A stretch of DNA of 64,000 nucleotides from Streptococcus ilei (GCF_000479335.1 NC_022584.1:62001-126000); one strand, 5' to 3'. Positions 43,105-54,034 are shown, numbered from the stretch's first letter. The notes: generated by a model not told the origin, from the sequence alone. Program-made: numbers and translations.

Positions 43105-44007
43105 ATGCAAAATCAACTGGCTCTTAGTGGAGAAAAAATTATTGAAAAAGTTTATCTTCAACTATTTCACCACATTGGTATGATTCGTGGGGAATACTTG
43201 CTAAGAGAGCTCAACCAAAACATCCTGTTACCAAATTGTCAGCAATTTGTGAAAGATTATCTAGACACTATTTGTCATTTGTACTCAGATGAAGAAGTCT
43301 GGTATCGCTTTTCAGAGTTAACAAATGCAGAAGCAAATAGTCTAGACGGGACTAAAGAGTATTTTGACGAACGCCACCCCTTATTTGGATACAGAGGTAT
43401 CAGGCGTTTGTTGGCGTGTCCAGATGAATTTCAGGCTGAGACAAATGTTGTTACAGAAGTTTTTCAAACCAATCTCAATCTGTCTGTTATTTTTCCTTTT
43501 GTCAATGATGCCGAACAATTAAAACAAGCTATTACAGTATTGCGTCAGTATGGTTTTACCGGGAAAGTCGGCACGATGATTGAATTACCATCAGCTTATT
43601 TCGACTTGGACAGGATACTGGAAACTGGTATTTCAAAGATTGTAGTTGGAATGAATGATTTAACTTCTTTTATTTTTGCGACTGTGAGAAACAGTCAATG
43701 GCATGATATGGAAAATCCAATTATGTTAGATATGCTGAGACAGATGCAGGAAAAAGCAAAGACTAAAAAGATTGATTTCGCTGTAGCAGGTTATCTGAAT
43801 CTTTCTTTCATACAAAAAATGAATCAGATGGGTATCGAATGTATTCTCCATTACAGCTCTATTCCAGAGATTTTTGATTTAGAAATTGACCATCCAGACC
43901 ATCTCAAACGCATAAAAGAAGAGAGTAAAAAATTACAAAGGAGCCCCCATGACACCTCAAGAAATGTGGAAAGCCTACAAGCAAATCAACCCCTCGATTG
44001 GAGATGA
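43105..44007 (+). CDS. Stand-alone PEP-utilizer C-terminal-like barrel protein
   Basis: A 300-residue protein resembling the C-terminal TIM barrel of PEP synthase and pyruvate phosphate dikinase: ERHPLFGYRGIRRLL near 95, SVIFPFVNDAEQL, VGTMIELPSAY and IVVGMNDLTSF. It has no nucleotide-binding or phosphohistidine domain, and where these enzymes carry the catalytic Cys (GICG region) it reads VAGYLNLSF, so the usual reaction is unlikely. I choose ATG 43105, seven bases after GAGGTG. Its last 59 bases overlap the ASCH gene. Confidence 0.65.
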   Translation: MQNQLALSGEKIIEKVYLQLFHHIGMIRGEYLLRELNQNILLPNCQQFVKDYLDTICHLYSDEEVWYRFSELTNAEANSLDGTKEYFDERHPLFGYRGIRRLLACPDEFQAETNVVTEVFQTNLNLSVIFPFVNDAEQLKQAITVLRQYGFTGKVGTMIELPSAYFDLDRILETGISKIVVGMNDLTSFIFATVRNSQWHDMENPIMLDMLRQMQEKAKTKKIDFAVAGYLNLSFIQKMNQMGIECILHYSSIPEIFDLEIDHPDHLKRIKEESKKLQRSPHDTSRNVESLQANQPLDWR

Positions 44008-44389
44008 GATAGATGCCTGGGCTTTTGGAGTGGAAGCTGATCTCTTGGCTGACTTAGTTTTAAAAGGTGAAAAGACGGCAACAGCCTCTGCTTACGACCT
44101 CTATACACTAGAGGACGAACCCCTTCCCCAAGAAGGGACCTTTGATGTCATTTTAGACAGTCAAGATCAGGCTGTCTGCATTGTCGAAATCACCAAGGTT
44201 TCCGTTCAGCCTTTTCATCAAGTGTCAGCTGACCATGCTTACAAGGAAGGTGAGGGAGACAAATCTCTAGCTTATTGGCGTCAGGTTCATGAAGATTTTT
44301 TCAAAGACTGCTTTGGAGAAGCAGGGTTGACTTTTACCCCTGATAGTAAGGTTGTTTTAGAAGAATTTCGTAAGGTTTATCCAATATAG
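43949..44389 (+). CDS. ASCH-domain protein
   Basis: A 146-residue ASCH-fold protein: MWKAYKQINPSIGDEIDAWAFG, GEKTATASAYDLYTLEDEPLP with the conserved KGxKTATAS motif, then VEITKVSVQPFHQV and EGEGDKSLAYWRQVHEDFF. ASCH proteins bind RNA or hydrolyse modified cytidines; the KT/E pattern is retained. AAAGGAG precedes the ATG inside the previous gene. Confidence 0.88.
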   Translation: MTPQEMWKAYKQINPSIGDEIDAWAFGVEADLLADLVLKGEKTATASAYDLYTLEDEPLPQEGTFDVILDSQDQAVCIVEITKVSVQPFHQVSADHAYKEGEGDKSLAYWRQVHEDFFKDCFGEAGLTFTPDSKVVLEEFRKVYPI

Positions 44390-44394
44390 GACAA

Positions 44395-44568
44395 GAGGCT
44401 GAGACAAAAGTCCCAGCCTCTCAATTGTCTTTGGATTGTCGAGCAAGACGCAGTGGTTGAGTGGGCTCTACTACGCTGATTTCATCAGCTTTTACAGCCC
44501 TGCTCAACTGTGCGGAGGTGGGACGACGAAATCGAATTCTAACGAATGACCGATTTCTTTCCCACTCC
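44395..44568 (-). repeat. Structured intergenic repeat, copy 4 (reversed)
   Basis: Inverse orientation relative to copies 1-3. Starts GAGGCTGAGACAAAAGTCCC just after the ASCH stop, where its first hairpin can end transcription, and finishes with TTTCTTTCCCACTCC. Confidence 0.85.
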
Positions 44569-44606
44569 CTTTGGTTCGGATCTAATTTTCCAAAAGGGCT
44601 AAAAAA

Positions 44607-46027
<1,421 letters not shown>

Positions 46028-46036
46028 GAGATTTTC

Positions 46037-46585
46037 ATGCAATTTGAAGAAAAAACCATTGAGCGCAAGGAGATTTATCAAGGACCGATTTTCCAAGTAG
46101 TCACAGATCAAGTGGAACTACCTGACGGAAAAGGTCAAGCGCAGCGTGATTTAATCTTCCATAATGGAGCAGTAGCGGTTTTACCGATCACAGATGAGGG
46201 CAAGACCATTTTGGTCAAGCAGTACCGCAAGGCGATCGAGAGGACTTCTGTAGAAATCCCAGCAGGGAAGTTGGAAAAGGGTGAAAATGCGGATCCTCAA
46301 GCAGCTGCTTTGCGTGAATTGGAAGAAGAAATTGGTTACACAGCGGATCTAGAGTTGTTGTATGATTTTTATTCTGCCATTGGATTTTGCAATGAGCGGA
46401 TCAAACTTTATGCTGCGACCAACTTGAAAAAAGTGGAAAATCCTCGCCCTCAAGATGAAGACGAGACCTTGGAACTCCTTGAGGTGACTTTAGCAGAAGC
46501 GGAGGACTTGATCCAAACGGGTGATATCTGCGATGCTAAAACCATCATGGCAGTTCAATATTGGAAACACCTACAAAACAAATAA
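46037..46585 (+). CDS. nudF: ADP-ribose pyrophosphatase (NUDIX)
   Basis: A 182-residue NUDIX hydrolase with the box GKLEKGENADPQ...RELEEEIGY at about residues 76-99 and an ADP-ribose type N-terminal domain (ERKEIYQGPIFQVVTDQVELP). It splits ADP-ribose to AMP and ribose 5-phosphate. Ten bases after glmU and 18 before macP, the usual streptococcal order. Confidence 0.9.
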   Translation: MQFEEKTIERKEIYQGPIFQVVTDQVELPDGKGQAQRDLIFHNGAVAVLPITDEGKTILVKQYRKAIERTSVEIPAGKLEKGENADPQAAALRELEEEIGYTADLELLYDFYSAIGFCNERIKLYAATNLKKVENPRPQDEDETLELLEVTLAEAEDLIQTGDICDAKTIMAVQYWKHLQNK

Positions 46586-46603
46586 AGAATAGAGGAGACA
46601 CCC

Positions 46604-46942
46604 ATGGGCAAACCTTTATTAACCGATGAAATGATTGAGCGGGCCAACCGGGGAGAAGCTATCTCTGGTCCCCCTCTCTTTGATGAGGAAGAAACAAAAA
46701 TTCTCCCGACTGGAAACAGGGGATTTGGTTATGAACGGCCAGTGACCTCAGGGGAAGGAGATAGTGGACATGGAGCATCGTATCCTCAGGAGACTATTCC
46801 AATCAGAGTCCAACCTACAGTGACCAAGAGCCGTCGGATTGAGAACCAAAAAGATGAGGTGATTCAATCAAAATTGAATAAGATCTTATTTTGGGTCATC
46901 CTGCTCCTCATCTTGTTAATTCTTGCAATCTGGCGCTTATAA
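46604..46942 (+). CDS. macP: MacP, activator of the class A PBP2a
   Basis: A 112-residue protein with a hydrophilic cytoplasmic part and one C-terminal membrane helix ([17 protein letters not shown]). The N-terminal [16 protein letters not shown] and [10 protein letters not shown] match pneumococcal MacP, the partner that activates PBP2a and is phosphorylated by StkP on a Thr near residue 32; Thr31 here is the likely counterpart. Position between nudF and pfs is the same as in pneumococcus. Confidence 0.8.
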   Translation: MGKPLLTDEMIERANRGEAISGPPLFDEEETKILPTGNRGFGYERPVTSGEGDSGHGASYPQETIPIRVQPTVTKSRRIENQKDEVIQSKLNKILFWVILLLILLILAIWRL

Positions 46943-46969
46943 GCTGCGTCTACTAAAGGAGTGACGAAT

Positions 46970-47662
46970 ATGAAAATTGGAATCATTGCGGCCATGCCAC
47001 AAGAATTAAAAATCTTAGTGGAAGCTTTGCAGAACGGAGAGAAACACCTTCGCCTAGGAAAGGTCTACTATACAGGGTCGATTGGTCGCCATGAAGTGGT
47101 CTTGGTTGAAAGTGGTATCGGAAAAGTCATGTCAGCCATGAGTGTGGCTGTGTTGGCCAACGATTTTAAGGTGGAAGCCATTATCAATACAGGTTCTGCA
47201 GGTGCCGTAGCACCAGGGATGGCTGTTGGAGATATCGTCCTAGCGGACAAATTGGCCTACCATGATGTCGATGTGACAGCTTTTGGTTATGACTATGGCC
47301 AGATGGCAGGGCAACCTCTTTACTTTGAATCCAGCCGCTATTTTGTTTCAGAGATGAAAAAAGTGCTAGCTGAGGAACAAACACCAACCCATGTTGGCCT
47401 GATTGCGACTGGGGATAGCTTTATCGCGAGTGAAGAAAAAGTCGCAGCGATTAGGGAACATTTCCCAGAAGTATTGGCCGTTGAAATGGAAGGGGCAGCT
47501 ATTGCCCAAGCGGCTCATGCAGCTGGCCGTCCTTTCATGGTTATTCGGGCTATGAGTGACACGGCAGATCACGCAGCTAATATCTCTTTTGATGAATTTA
47601 TCGTAGAGGCTGGCGAGCGTTCTGCTCAAACCTTGATGACTTTCTTGAAGAGATTAGTATAG
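46970..47662 (+). CDS. mtnN: 5'-methylthioadenosine/S-adenosylhomocysteine nucleosidase
   Basis: A 230-residue Pfs/MTAN enzyme that removes adenine from MTA and SAH, feeding methionine salvage and the LuxS/AI-2 route. Motifs: GIIAAMPQELK with Glu at residue 11-12, NTGSAGA, AVEMEGAAIAQ and RAMSDTAD with catalytic Asp. I prefer ATG 46970, seven bases after AAAGGAG, over GTG 46961. Confidence 0.95.
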   Translation: MKIGIIAAMPQELKILVEALQNGEKHLRLGKVYYTGSIGRHEVVLVESGIGKVMSAMSVAVLANDFKVEAIINTGSAGAVAPGMAVGDIVLADKLAYHDVDVTAFGYDYGQMAGQPLYFESSRYFVSEMKKVLAEEQTPTHVGLIATGDSFIASEEKVAAIREHFPEVLAVEMEGAAIAQAAHAAGRPFMVIRAMSDTADHAANISFDEFIVEAGERSAQTLMTFLKRLV

Positions 47663-47683
47663 AAAAAGATAGAGAGATTGAAC

Positions 47684-47992
47684 ATGTATCGGGAATCATA
47701 TTTTGATGGAGGCCTACTTTCATATATTGGCCATGTTTTATTATCAACATTAATTACAGTATTTACTTTCGGTATATGTGCTCCTTGGGGCATGTGTATT
47801 ATGTATAACTGGAAGGTCAAGCATACCGTGATTGATGGTCATCGTCAATACTTTGATGGAACAGCTATGCAATTGTTTGGTAATTGGATCAAATGGTGGT
47901 TCTTTACCATCATTACTTTTGGAATCTATGTGTTCTGGTTAAATATCAAGGTTACTCAATGGGTTACCAAACATACTCATTTTATAGACTAA
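47684..47992 (+). CDS. DUF898-like small membrane protein
   Basis: A 102-residue protein with two or three hydrophobic helices and the DUF898 pattern FDGGLLSYIGHVLLSTLITVFTFGICAPWG...RQYFDGTAMQLFGNWIKWWF. Short single-repeat relatives are common in streptococci and lactobacilli; function unknown. I start at ATG 47684; it follows pfs by 21 bases and a weak terminator lies after it (47996-48026). Confidence 0.78.
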   Translation: MYRESYFDGGLLSYIGHVLLSTLITVFTFGICAPWGMCIMYNWKVKHTVIDGHRQYFDGTAMQLFGNWIKWWFFTIITFGIYVFWLNIKVTQWVTKHTHFID

Positions 47993-48061
47993 TAGAAAAG
48001 GACTTGTCAACAGGCTAGTCTTTTTTGTGAAGCCGATTCTTTAAACATTCTGGGTTCTTCA

Positions 48062-48070
48062 TGCTATAAT
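48062..48070 (+). promoter_or_regulatory. Extended -10 promoter of nth
   Basis: TGCTATAAT, 28 bases before the nth start. Confidence 0.65.
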
Positions 48071-48097
48071 AGATTCTAGTAATGCAAAGGAGAAGTT

Positions 48098-48727
48098 ATG
48101 GTCTTATCAAAAAAACGGGCCCGTCATGTGATTGAAGAAATTATTGCCCTCTTTCCGGATGCTCAGCCAAGTTTGGATTTTCGCAACCATTTTGAATTAT
48201 TAGTAGCGGTGATGCTTTCTGCTCAAACAACAGATGCGGCAGTTAATAAGGCAACTCCCGCTTTGTTTGAGGCTTTCCCAACTCCTCAAGCCATGGCGGT
48301 CGCTAGTGAAGCCGACATTGCCAAGCATATTTCCAAATTAGGTCTCTATCGCAATAAGGCTAAGTTTCTCAAAAAATGTGCCAAACAATTGTTGGACAAC
48401 TTTGATGGCCAAGTCCCTCAGACACGGGAGGAACTGGAGAGTTTAGCCGGAGTGGGACGTAAAACAGCCAATGTGGTCATGAGTGTCGGTTTCGGAATTC
48501 CTGCATTTGCTGTTGATACCCATGTAGAGCGGATTTGCAAGCACCATGACATTGTCAAGAAGTCAGCAACACCATTAGAAGTGGAAAAACGAGTCATGGA
48601 TGTTCTTCCTCCTGAACGCTGGCTCCCAGCTCATCAGGCCATGATCTATTTTGGACGGGGCATTTGCCATCCGAAAAATCCTGAATGTGATCACTATCCG
48701 CAATTGTATAACTTTAAAGACAGTTAA
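48098..48727 (+). CDS. nth: Endonuclease III (base-excision repair glycosylase)
   Basis: A 209-residue HhH-GPD glycosylase/AP lyase for oxidised pyrimidines. Helix-hairpin-helix LESLAGVGRKTANVVMS holds the catalytic Lys at about 121 and AVDTHVERIC the catalytic Asp at about 139. At the C-terminus only two of the four iron-sulfur cysteines remain (GICHPKNPEC then DHYPQLY), so the [4Fe-4S] cluster is probably absent. Convergent with the XRE gene. Confidence 0.93.
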   Translation: MVLSKKRARHVIEEIIALFPDAQPSLDFRNHFELLVAVMLSAQTTDAAVNKATPALFEAFPTPQAMAVASEADIAKHISKLGLYRNKAKFLKKCAKQLLDNFDGQVPQTREELESLAGVGRKTANVVMSVGFGIPAFAVDTHVERICKHHDIVKKSATPLEVEKRVMDVLPPERWLPAHQAMIYFGRGICHPKNPECDHYPQLYNFKDS

Positions 48728-48755
48728 AAAGCGAGGTCTAATGACTTCGCTTTTA
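48726..48755. terminator. Bidirectional terminator between nth and the XRE gene
   Basis: AAAAGCGA-GT / AC-TCGCTTTT; the XRE stop codon lies within its right arm. Confidence 0.8.
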
Positions 48756-49346
48756 TTTGATAGGGAAGAAAGTAAGTAAGAGCCAAGAAATCAGTAGAGT
48801 AATAGCACCAATTCCAAGGCCAAATAGAAGAGGAAGGATGATTCTTTGGTAGGGAGCTTTGCCCCTTTCCTCAGCTTCTTCAATCTCGCTCAGACTGCGT
48901 CCTTGTTCATAGGCGACAATCTGGCGATAAGTACGAAGATTATGCTTTTTCTTGAATTTTTCAATGCGTAGGGCGTAGAATATAGCGACAGCAAGAATCA
49001 AGCAACTAATAGCGATACCGTATCCATCCAAATAAAGAATGAGGGGAGTGCTGATGATAGGACTGCCAATTAGCAGTAAGCTAAAGACCATTTCATCTTT
49101 TTGATAGCGCATAAATTCTTGGTCGTGAATAATTTGTTTCATAGTTTCCAAATCTCCTTTGACTAGTTTGTCCAATGACACTTCAAAGACCTTGCTTAGT
49201 AAGAGCAGGTTTTGAATATCAGGATAGGTTGCGCCGCGTTCCCAGTTGGAAATGGATTGACGGCTGACAAAGATGATTTCAGCTAATTCGTCTTGAGATA
49301 AGTTTTTCTCTTTACGATAGTGCTGGATTTGTTTTCCGACTTGCAT
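48753..49346 (-). CDS. XRE-family regulator with membrane helices
   Basis: A 197-residue protein with an N-terminal HTH (IQHYRKEKNLSQDELAEII and VSRQSISNWERGATYPD) followed by three hydrophobic helices (about 90-108, 109-127 and 170-195). HTH regulators tethered to the membrane are common in streptococci and usually sense envelope or population signals; target unknown. AGGAAATC precedes the start. Confidence 0.85.
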   Translation of the reverse strand: MQVGKQIQHYRKEKNLSQDELAEIIFVSRQSISNWERGATYPDIQNLLLLSKVFEVSLDKLVKGDLETMKQIIHDQEFMRYQKDEMVFSLLLIGSPIISTPLILYLDGYGIAISCLILAVAIFYALRIEKFKKKHNLRTYRQIVAYEQGRSLSEIEEAEERGKAPYQRIILPLLFGLGIGAITLLISWLLLTFFPIK

Positions 49347-49488
49347 AAGATTTCCTCGCTTCCTGATTTCATTCTACTCAATTTTATAAAAAAGGGCTAT
49401 CAAAGTTCTTTGACATGTTGATTTCATAGGGTTTAGCAACTGTTTTTGACTATAGATTTACAAGCCTGTCAATGGATAGTTACCTACT

Positions 49489-49517
49489 GAAAAAGAGGCC
49501 AAGAGCCTCCTTTTTCT
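49489..49517 (-). terminator. Terminator after the VOC gene
   Basis: On the minus strand GAGGC / GCCTC with flanking A and T runs, just downstream of the VOC stop. Confidence 0.7.
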
Positions 49518-49903
49518 TATTCACTAAATCTTAAAAAATAACCATCTGGATCCAAAATCGCAAATTCATGGGGATAAATAAAGCTATCTCCGACTCGAAA
49601 TTCTCTTTTTATCAGCGGACGATAGATGGGATAGTTGGCTTCCAGCAATTTTTGGTGGAGTTGTGGGACATCCTTGATACCAAAGGAAATATTGACACCA
49701 CGCCCGAAAGGATAAGTCAGTTGGGCTAATTCTTCTGTACTGCCTTCTTCTAGCATAAGTTGGCAGTCTTCAAGCGAGAGAAAGAGAAATTTCTCCTCTG
49801 GACGCTCGTATTCGACAGAGAATCCCAATAAGTCGCAGTAGAAGTGACGCGATTGCTCGATATCCGATACGACAAATTCAGGGATGACAGCTTGATAGTC
49901 CAT
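49517..49903 (-). CDS. VOC-family (glyoxalase/bleomycin-resistance fold) protein
   Basis: A 128-residue protein with two babbb units: IPEFVVSDIEQSRHFYCDLLGFSVEYERP and VNISFGIKDVPQLHQKLLEAN...FAILDPDGYFLRF. Metal-ligand Glu is in FLSLEDCQLMLEE. The family covers glyoxalases, dioxygenases and drug-binding proteins; which applies is unknown. It follows exoA by 11 bases and is probably in the same transcript. Confidence 0.83.
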   Translation of the reverse strand: MDYQAVIPEFVVSDIEQSRHFYCDLLGFSVEYERPEEKFLFLSLEDCQLMLEEGSTEELAQLTYPFGRGVNISFGIKDVPQLHQKLLEANYPIYRPLIKREFRVGDSFIYPHEFAILDPDGYFLRFSE

Positions 49904-49914
49904 TCGTTTTCTCC

Positions 49915-50742
49915 TTAGAGCTCAATCTCCATGACAATTGGTGTATGGTCTTGACGGGCACCAGAATCAATCATAGCTGATTTAGTTACCTTATCCGCAA
50001 CTCGGTTAGAAGTGAGCCAGTAGTCAATTCTCCAGCCTGTGTTGTTGATTTTAGATGTCTTGCTACGTTGTGCCCACCAAGTATATTGATCTGGAAGGTC
50101 CCCATGCAAGTGGCGGAAGGTATCGGTGAATCCTTTGGCTAGCAAGTTGGTGAAGCCTGCCCGTTCTTCATCAGTAAAGCCTGGGGAACGACGGTTGCTA
50201 GCTGGATTGGCCAAGTCGATTTCCTTGTGGGCTACGTTGTAGTCTCCTGTTGCCAGAACAGGCTTTTGCTGGTCTAGTTCTGCCAGGTAGTCTGCATATT
50301 TGGCATCCCAGATTTGGCGTTCTTCTAGGCGTTTGAGCCCATCCCCAGCATTCGGAGTATAGACCTGGGTCACAAAGAAGTCATCAAATTCAAGGGTAAT
50401 AATTCGACCTTCGACATCCATGGTAGAGGGAGCACCGATTTCTGGGAAAGTTACGGTCGGTGTCAATTCTTTTTTGTAGAGGAACATGGTTCCTGCATAG
50501 CCTTTGCGGGCTGGTTCTACAGAGGAGCGCCAGGTGTTTTCATAACCAGGGAAGAGTTCTGCTAAGACCTCTAAGTGTTTTTTCGTTGGTCCTTTGGCAG
50601 ATAATTTTGTTTCCTGGATGGCAATGATATCCGCATCCTCGGCTACCAAGGTTTGGAGGACGTCTTGCGAGAGCTTCGCGCGCGCAGAGTCACTCGTCAA
50701 GGCGGCATTCAATGAGTCAATATTCCATGAGATTAGTTTCAT
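49915..50742 (-). CDS. exoA: Exodeoxyribonuclease III / AP endonuclease
   Basis: A 275-residue ExoIII-family enzyme for abasic-site repair: KLISWNIDSLNAAL at the start, IIAIQETKLS with the metal Glu, VTQVYTPNAG, GDYNVAHKEIDL, and the final DHTPIVMEIEL with the catalytic Asp-His. AAGGAAACG stands before the ATG and TGGTATAAT upstream. Confidence 0.94.
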   Translation of the reverse strand: MKLISWNIDSLNAALTSDSARAKLSQDVLQTLVAEDADIIAIQETKLSAKGPTKKHLEVLAELFPGYENTWRSSVEPARKGYAGTMFLYKKELTPTVTFPEIGAPSTMDVEGRIITLEFDDFFVTQVYTPNAGDGLKRLEERQIWDAKYADYLAELDQQKPVLATGDYNVAHKEIDLANPASNRRSPGFTDEERAGFTNLLAKGFTDTFRHLHGDLPDQYTWWAQRSKTSKINNTGWRIDYWLTSNRVADKVTKSAMIDSGARQDHTPIVMEIEL

Positions 50743-50775
50743 ATCGTTTCCTTTACTAACTTTGTCGATGCTTCT

Positions 50776-50784
50776 ATTATACCA
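50776..50784 (-). promoter_or_regulatory. Extended -10 promoter of exoA
   Basis: TGGTATAAT on the minus strand, 34 bases before the exoA start. Confidence 0.65.
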
Positions 50785-50940
50785 AAAAATATCCAGTCTC
50801 CTGTCTCTTGTGATTTGATGAAGGATCCGCTTTTGGTAGAAAATTGTTTATATTGTTCATATTGCTAAAAGAATAGTTGCCATGGAGTTCACAATGGCTA
50901 TTTTTTTATCCGGTCTAGCGACTCGCGTCTGGATGAAATG

Positions 50941-50949
50941 TGCTATAAT
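50941..50949 (+). promoter_or_regulatory. Extended -10 promoter of the pbp2b-recR operon
   Basis: TGCTATAAT, about 110 bases before the pbp2b start; the leader in between holds no gene. Confidence 0.6.
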
Positions 50950-51058
50950 GGAGGTTGAGTTTAAAATAGAAATATTCCTCAGGTTCCCTTTAAAGTTATC
51001 CTATTTTTAGGTTGCCTTGATAGGGGCTGGGGCTGAGAATCCAGATGAAAGGAGAGGT

Positions 51059-53140
51059 ATGGCTCGAAAATCTAAACGTTCAAAAAAAGCGAATGCAAAG
51101 GTGAGAAAATTTGATAATCGGTGGATTACTAGACGACTTTATTTGTTATTCAGTCTAGTCTGTACCCTCTTTTTGATTTTAATTGCTCGACTAGGGTATA
51201 TGCAGATTACTCATCAAGGCTTTTATACACAAAAATTAGCAAAAGCTACCAAAAAACATTTAACAAGAGGAAGTATCCGGGGACAGATTTATGATGCTTC
51301 TGGTCAGCCACTAGTGGAGAATGTCGATAAGAAGGTCTTGTCCTTTACACGTAGCAATAAATTTACTGCGGAAGAGATGCGTCAAACAGCACAACTTCTC
51401 CTAAATTACGTAAGCGTGTCAAATCCTCAAGTCACCAAGCGTCAAGAAATTGACTTTTATCTCGCAAACACAGAAGTCTACAAAGAAGTAGTGGACAAAC
51501 TGCCCAAGGAGGAACGCATCGATACGGATGGTAACCCACTTCCAGAATCAAAAATCTACCAGTATGCGGTGGACAGTATTGACCCAGCTAAATTAGGCTA
51601 TACGGATGAAGAAAAAAAGGCCATCTATCTCTTTAGCCAAATGAATGCAGTCGAAAACTTCGCCAGTGCTACGATTGTGACGGATCCGATGTCCGATGAA
51701 CAAGTGACGACGGTCAAAGATCATTTAAAAGAATTTCCAGGATTTGAAGTGATCACGAGTTGGGATCGAAAAGTTGTCGATAGTCCTTTGGCATCCATCG
51801 TTGGTAGTGTGTCGACAGAGCAAGCTGGCCTACCAGCTGAAGATGTGAACGATTATTTGGAAAAAGGCTATGCCTTAAATGATCGCGTCGGAACTTCTTA
51901 TTTAGAAAAACAATATGAGTCAGTCCTTCAAGGAGAACGGGTTGAAAAAGAAATCCATTTGGACAAGAATGGCAATGTCGAAAAGATCGAAACCCTCTCA
52001 AAAGGAAGCAAGGGAAATAATATCAAGCTTTCGATTGATTTGGATTTCCAAAGAGGAGTGGAAGACATCTTGAAGAAGTCCTTCCAGGCAGAATTAGCTG
52101 CTGGCAATGCGACCTACTCAGAAGGAGTCTATGCTGTTGCCTTAGATCCAAAAACGGGTAAAATCCTTGCTATGGCGGGGATGAAGCATGAAGCAGGTTC
52201 TCAAGATCTTACCCCTGATGCTTTAGGGACGGTGACCAATGTCTTTGTCCCAGGATCTGTCGTTAAAGCGGCTACCTTGACAGCAGGATGGGAAAATGGG
52301 GTGATTTCTGGGAACCAAGTCTTGTTGGATCAACCAATCTCATTTTCTGGTTCAACTCCAATCACTTCTTGGTTCACCCAGTTTGGAAGCCGAGAAATCA
52401 ATGCGGTGCAAGCGTTAGAATATTCTTCCAACACCTATATGGTGCAGATTGCTCTTGGTTTGATGGGCCAACCCTATCAGCCTAATATGACCTTAAAGAC
52501 AGATCAATTGGATCCTGCTATGGAGAAGTTGCGTTCGACTTTCGCCTCCTATGGTCTGGGAGCGGAAACAGGGATAGACCTTCCAAATGAATCAACGGGC
52601 TATGTTCCCAAAGAGTATTCGATTGGCAATTACTTAACAGACGCTTTTGGTCAGTTTGATAACTATACGCCTATGCAGTTGGCTCAATATGTGGCAACCA
52701 TTGCCAACGATGGGAAACGCGTGGCTCCACACCTGGTTCAAGGAATCTATGAGAATGATGCCAAGGGAGGTTTGGGTCCTCTGAAAGAAGAGATTGCAAC
52801 AAAAGAACTCAACCAAGTGGCTATATCACCTGAAAACCTAGACATCATTAAACAAGGTTTTTATCAGGTAGTATATGGAACCAGTGGCTTTTCGACTGGT
52901 AAAACCATCGGAGAAGGTGCGGCGGTACCAATCAGTGCGAAAACTGGGACTGCAGAAACATTTGTAAATGGTGGGACCCCTGCTGTAAACACCAATGTCA
53001 TCGCCTATGCTCCGTCTGAAAATCCTCAGATTGCAGTTGCAGTGGTCTTCCCACATAATACTAATCTCCAAGCGACAGTCAGTCACAGTATTACCAGAGA
53101 GATTATCAATCTCTACCAGCAAAAACATCCTATGAATTAG
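51059..53140 (+). CDS. pbp2b: Penicillin-binding protein 2B (class B transpeptidase)
   Basis: Essential D,D-transpeptidase of peripheral (elongasome) peptidoglycan synthesis and a main beta-lactam target. The 693-residue protein has a basic cytoplasmic tail, one membrane helix (about 39-60), a dimerisation domain, and a transpeptidase domain with SVVK (in [12 protein letters not shown]), SSN (in LEYSSNTYM) and KTG (in ISAKTGTAE). I start at 51059 ([10 protein letters not shown]), directly behind AGGAGAGGT, rather than at 51017. recR follows by ten bases. Confidence 0.94.
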   Translation: MARKSKRSKKANAKVRKFDNRWITRRLYLLFSLVCTLFLILIARLGYMQITHQGFYTQKLAKATKKHLTRGSIRGQIYDASGQPLVENVDKKVLSFTRSNKFTAEEMRQTAQLLLNYVSVSNPQVTKRQEIDFYLANTEVYKEVVDKLPKEERIDTDGNPLPESKIYQYAVDSIDPAKLGYTDEEKKAIYLFSQMNAVENFASATIVTDPMSDEQVTTVKDHLKEFPGFEVITSWDRKVVDSPLASIVGSVSTEQAGLPAEDVNDYLEKGYALNDRVGTSYLEKQYESVLQGERVEKEIHLDKNGNVEKIETLSKGSKGNNIKLSIDLDFQRGVEDILKKSFQAELAAGNATYSEGVYAVALDPKTGKILAMAGMKHEAGSQDLTPDALGTVTNVFVPGSVVKAATLTAGWENGVISGNQVLLDQPISFSGSTPITSWFTQFGSREINAVQALEYSSNTYMVQIALGLMGQPYQPNMTLKTDQLDPAMEKLRSTFASYGLGAETGIDLPNESTGYVPKEYSIGNYLTDAFGQFDNYTPMQLAQYVATIANDGKRVAPHLVQGIYENDAKGGLGPLKEEIATKELNQVAISPENLDIIKQGFYQVVYGTSGFSTGKTIGEGAAVPISAKTGTAETFVNGGTPAVNTNVIAYAPSENPQIAVAVVFPHNTNLQATVSHSITREIINLYQQKHPMN

Positions 53141-53150
53141 AAAGGAAGCT

Positions 53151-53747
53151 ATGCTCTATCCAACACCTATCGCAAAATTAATTGAAAGTTATTCGAAGCT
53201 CCCTGGTATTGGGATCAAGACAGCAACTCGTCTGGCCTTTTATACCATCGGAATGAGTGATGATGATGTCAATGAGTTTGCAAAGAATCTTTTGTCAGCA
53301 AAGCGGGAATTAAGCTATTGTTCCATCTGTGGGAACCTAACAGATGAAGAAGAGTGTGCCATTTGTCGAGACGAGACTCGCGATCCATCGACCATCTTAG
53401 TGGTGGAAGATAGTCGAGATGTGTCGGCCATGGAAAATATCCAGGAGTACCACGGACGCTACCATGTCCTTCATGGCTTGATTTCGCCCATGAATGGGGT
53501 CGGACCGGATGATATTAATCTCAAGTCCTTGATCACACGATTAATGGATCATGAGGTCCAAGAAGTGATTGTGGCGACCAATGCAACAGCAGATGGGGAA
53601 GCAACTTCTATGTATATCTCACGCGTCCTCAAACCAGCTGGTATCAAAGTGACCCGCCTGGCACGTGGATTAGCCGTCGGAGCCGATATCGAGTATGCGG
53701 ATGAAGTGACCCTTCTTCGGGCTATCGAAAATCGAACCGAGTTATAA
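53151..53747 (+). CDS. recR: Recombination protein RecR
   Basis: A 198-residue RecFOR-pathway protein: HhH region [19 protein letters not shown], zinc finger CSIC...CAIC (Cys57 on), Toprim domain [10 protein letters not shown] and the Walker-like tail [18 protein letters not shown]. It loads RecA at gaps. pbp2b-recR-ddl-murF is the usual streptococcal order. Confidence 0.96.
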   Translation: MLYPTPIAKLIESYSKLPGIGIKTATRLAFYTIGMSDDDVNEFAKNLLSAKRELSYCSICGNLTDEEECAICRDETRDPSTILVVEDSRDVSAMENIQEYHGRYHVLHGLISPMNGVGPDDINLKSLITRLMDHEVQEVIVATNATADGEATSMYISRVLKPAGIKVTRLARGLAVGADIEYADEVTLLRAIENRTEL

Positions 53748-53756
53748 GCGGTTACA

Positions 53757-53987
53757 GAGAGGCTGGGACAAAAGTCCTAGCCTCTCAATTGTCTTTGGAT
53801 TGTCGAGCAAGACGCAGTGGTTGAGTGGGCTCTTTGTTCGCTTTTTAAGCTCCAAATATGGCCTAATGAGGGAAACAAAGTTTCCTTTATCTGCAACCTT
53901 CAACAGTCTCCCAGACTGTTGAAGCTGTGCGGAGGTGGGACGACGAAATCGAATTCTAACGAATGACCGATTTCTGTCCCACTCTCT
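53757..53987 (-). repeat. Structured intergenic repeat, copy 5 (reversed, variant core)
   Basis: Both flanks match the other copies in reversed orientation (GAGAGGCTGGGACAAAAGTC at the left, GACCGATTTCTGTCCCACTC at the right), but the middle hairpin (about 53832-53930) is replaced by unrelated sequence containing CTTCAACAGTC / GACTGTTGAAG and GGAAAC-AAAG-TTTCC. It is therefore about 55 bp longer. The left hairpin can end the pbp2b-recR transcript. Confidence 0.8.
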
Positions 53988-54034
53988 TTTTTGTTTTTTA
54001 GGTGTTCTCACTCGTTTTCTTTCTTTTTAAAGTG

